A stretch of DNA of 7,925 bases from Candidatus Nitrosocosmicus sp. (lineage in GTDB: Archaea > Thermoproteota > Nitrososphaeria > Nitrososphaerales > Nitrososphaeraceae): assembly GCA_030452275.1 (NCBI GenBank), contig JAKDMR010000077.1, positions 1 to 7,925 on the forward strand. The letters run 5' to 3'. This document shows, piece after piece, positions 6,325 to 7,925 of the stretch; within the stretch, counting starts at the first letter, position 1; each line of letters begins with the position of its first letter. The notes beneath the pieces were generated by a model that saw only the letters and a program-made list of their open reading frames with translations, did not search any database and had not been told where the DNA came from. The position numbers and the translations under genes are program-made.

Positions 6325-6966
6325 CTATGAAGTATTCCTTCCAAAATATCTGTCTGGGACGAACTCTGGTACTAGAACTAGTAATAAAAGAAACAGACTA
6401 GCAGGTAAGTATATGAATGAAAATATTATAGCTACAAAGTACGTTAGTGTCGTGACTACTACTCGTCTACCAGAGATTTTGCCGATCAAAGCCTGTACCG
6501 TCTTGTCAACTAATTCTGGATTCCGTCTGGCATAATAGTATAGTATGTATATTAGTATACCGGCAAGAATTGCATTAGATGAATATGCAAAGATTGAAAT
6601 TTGATGTTCCATGTAATGCGTAAGTAAAGCGGTCGAGAAGGGTACTATCCCAATAATCATTAGAAAGGAGAGGTTTATCCCGATCAAAGGGCGGTTTACA
6701 TAGAGTATCCACCGAAAAATTCTATGATGTAAAACCCAATAAACACCGAGAGTCGAAAAACTAATCAGGTAAGCTAGGAAGTCTGGCCACAAACTGGCAA
6801 TTTTGATAGAAAGCCGCTCTGATGCGTACTCTCCCTCTGCAAATAATAAGAGTTCCGGTACACTTAGGTTAAATACCAATATCGTCATAATTATTGCAAA
6901 TACTCCGTCAGTGAGAGTTTCAAGTCGTCCCTTGCTAAAAATCAACCCCTTCCTCTCAGAACCCAT
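6325..6966 (-). CDS. TMEM175-family (DUF1211) ion channel protein
   Basis: The 213-residue integral membrane protein matches the prokaryotic TMEM175/DUF1211 family (PF06736), potassium-permeable channels with six transmembrane segments per subunit, expected in the cytoplasmic membrane. The hallmark RxxxFSDGVFAI appears as RLETLTDGVFAI (residues 14-25): Arg14 and Asp20 are kept, while the Phe-Ser pair is Leu-Thr. Also visible are the TM2-3 motif YWVLHHRIFRWI (76-87) and hydrophobic segments at about 18-38, 60-78, 95-116, 127-145, 168-186 and 188-203. Length is normal. The ATG at 6966 places the motif where the family has it. No Shine-Dalgarno sequence is present, and only a weak TATA-like stretch lies about 30 bases upstream. 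It faces the synthase-like gene and appears to be its own unit. Ion selectivity cannot be judged from sequence alone. Confidence 0.88.
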   Translation of the reverse strand: MGSERKGLIFSKGRLETLTDGVFAIIMTILVFNLSVPELLLFAEGEYASERLSIKIASLWPDFLAYLISFSTLGVYWVLHHRIFRWILYVNRPLIGINLSFLMIIGIVPFSTALLTHYMEHQISIFAYSSNAILAGILIYILYYYARRNPELVDKTVQALIGKISGRRVVVTTLTYFVAIIFSFIYLPASLFLLLLVLVPEFVPDRYFGRNTS

Positions 6967-7685
6967 TTTGAATCAATCATTTCCTAGTAGAGAAAAGTAT
7001 GATAAGTGGGAGTAAAATTCTGAGTCTAAATAAAAACGCATGTGAATAATTAGGTAAAATCATACTTATTAATAAATCAATAGTTGTATTAGAGATATAG
7101 ATACGAAGATTTGGTGTTTACTTATTCACGATCTTTCCTAAAATAACACGTAGTATTAACATAGATACATATGATGCATTTCCATCAAAGATTAGTTTCA
7201 ATAGGCAAGTCAATCATCTAATCCTTGTGCAACCACATACTGACAAAATATGTAGTAAAGTTATCTCCAATTAGTGTTTACCTGGTCCGACTAATCATAT
7301 TCTTTATTGGCAGGGCTTAGTTATACGATAGAGAATATCACATAACTAGAGGTTACTATGCATAGGTTTGTGTGCTTTCAAACCTTATAGATAGAGATGT
7401 TTAATATCTTTTTTGATTATCAGTTCACATACATATGATACTAAAATAAATATCTCTTTTTTCCAATTCATGAGAAAGGCTAAATCCTAGCAGGCAATTA
7501 GACCTTAACACGGAACGATGTATGACTATACGATTCTATGAAGTTACAGGCGAAGATACAACAGTACACCGGAGAGGGTCTAACAACATACTTACTAGTA
7601 ACGATGGCCAACATTCTTCATGAACACAAATATAGTGCAATATTCTTTAGTAGCCACCGCTTCTATACTTAGCAACATAAGTTCG
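6967..7685. other. Long stretch without a convincing gene
   Basis: About 720 AT-rich bases lie between the channel gene and the transposase remnant. Frames are short in both directions. The longest I followed are two overlapping plus-strand frames: 7522-7623 (33 aa, starting MTIRFYEVTGEDT) and 7538-7672 (44 aa, starting MKLQAKIQQYTGEG), neither with a clear promoter nor recognisable. The 11-base ATACATATGAT occurs at 7165-7175 and 7429-7439. The part next to 7686 should contain the insertion-sequence end. No tRNA-like or other RNA structure was recognised. Confidence 0.45.
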
Positions 7686-7925
7686 CTAATCATTCCTTAG
7701 CAGGTACTTTACTATATCTAGGTTAAACCTTCTTGTCCTGTAATATTTGGTTATAGTTGATTTTAAATCGGTAAAGGAAGGATAGTATTTAGATACCAAC
7801 AAGTCGTACTTACCTTGTCTCCAGCATTCTTCAACAGCGTTAAACTGGGGAGAGCCCTTTGGTAGATATATGAGACTGGGTCATAATTCATCTTGATTTC
7901 TGACATCATTTCTTAATTGACTAAC
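7686..7925 (-). mobile_element. IS630-type transposase C-terminus, interrupted, cut by window end
   Basis: Reading leftwards, the frame from 7880 to TAG 7688-7686 encodes 64 residues typical of the end of an IS630/Tc1-mariner DDE transposase: SLIYLPKGSPQFNAVEECW (the LPxxSPxxNxxE motif, whose first Glu is the third catalytic acidic residue), then RQGKYDLLVSKYYPSFTDLK and a basic tail YYRTRRFNLDIVKYLL. The same frame upstream (VSQLRNDVRNQDEL, 7925-7884) looks like the preceding helix but ends in TGA at 7883-7881, so the gene appears to carry a nonsense codon. The rest lies beyond the window, so intact copies elsewhere cannot be excluded. Terminal inverted repeats cannot be assigned with only one end visible. 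Confidence 0.75.

Noticed and set aside
6311..7015. Plus-strand open frames over the TMEM175-like gene
   Set aside because: They are antisense shadows of a gene with a clear family motif and six membrane segments.
6967..7685. CRISPR array, tRNA or structured RNA in the long gene-free stretch
   Set aside because: No regularly spaced repeats, no tRNA T-arm-like sequence and no extended GC-rich hairpins were seen; only an isolated 11-base repeat.

Overview
The window looks like a chromosomal stretch of an AT-rich ammonia-oxidising archaeon (Nitrososphaeria/Thaumarchaeota, most like a low-GC Nitrososphaerales such as Nitrosocosmicus). This is an inference from several signs: low GC outside one gene, scarce Shine-Dalgarno sequences, TATA-like boxes about 26 bp in front of start codons (leaderless transcripts), and a gene set (anchored PQQ-type sugar dehydrogenase, membrane spermidine-synthase-like protein, TMEM175-like channel, MsrB) that I associate with that group. 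No rRNA, tRNA or CRISPR array was seen.

Layout. 165-554 (+) is a complete two-cysteine, zinc-type methionine sulfoxide reductase B. Overlapping its stop is a possible frameshifted remnant of a small thioredoxin-like protein (547-662). 735-1280 (-) is a DHFR/RibD-C family reductase interrupted by an in-frame TGA at codon 25, where the family has Trp. 1595-1681 (+) is a possible leaderless 28-codon ORF whose TGA overlaps a TTG start of a GC-rich, probably transferred DUF899 thioredoxin-fold gene (to 2427). 2517-3998 (+) is a membrane-anchored GSDH-family sugar dehydrogenase. 4322-6092 (+) is a membrane spermidine-synthase-like protein split by a +1 frameshift near 4488. 6163-6276 (+) is a possible 37-aa membrane protein. 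6325-6966 (-) is a TMEM175-like channel. 6967-7685 has no convincing gene. 7686-7925 (-) is the C-terminal end of an IS630-type transposase with an in-frame stop, running off the window.

The genes do not form one operon; spacing and orientation suggest separate transcription units. The loose theme is redox and stress handling (MsrB, possible thioredoxin remnant, DUF899) plus envelope functions. The notable property is erosion: two clear breaks (nonsense in the DHFR-like gene, frameshift in the synthase), a third probable one in the transposase and a speculative fourth after msrB, next to mobile DNA and a foreign gene. Either this is a decaying accessory region or the assembly carries errors. 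I found no convincing new multi-gene system.
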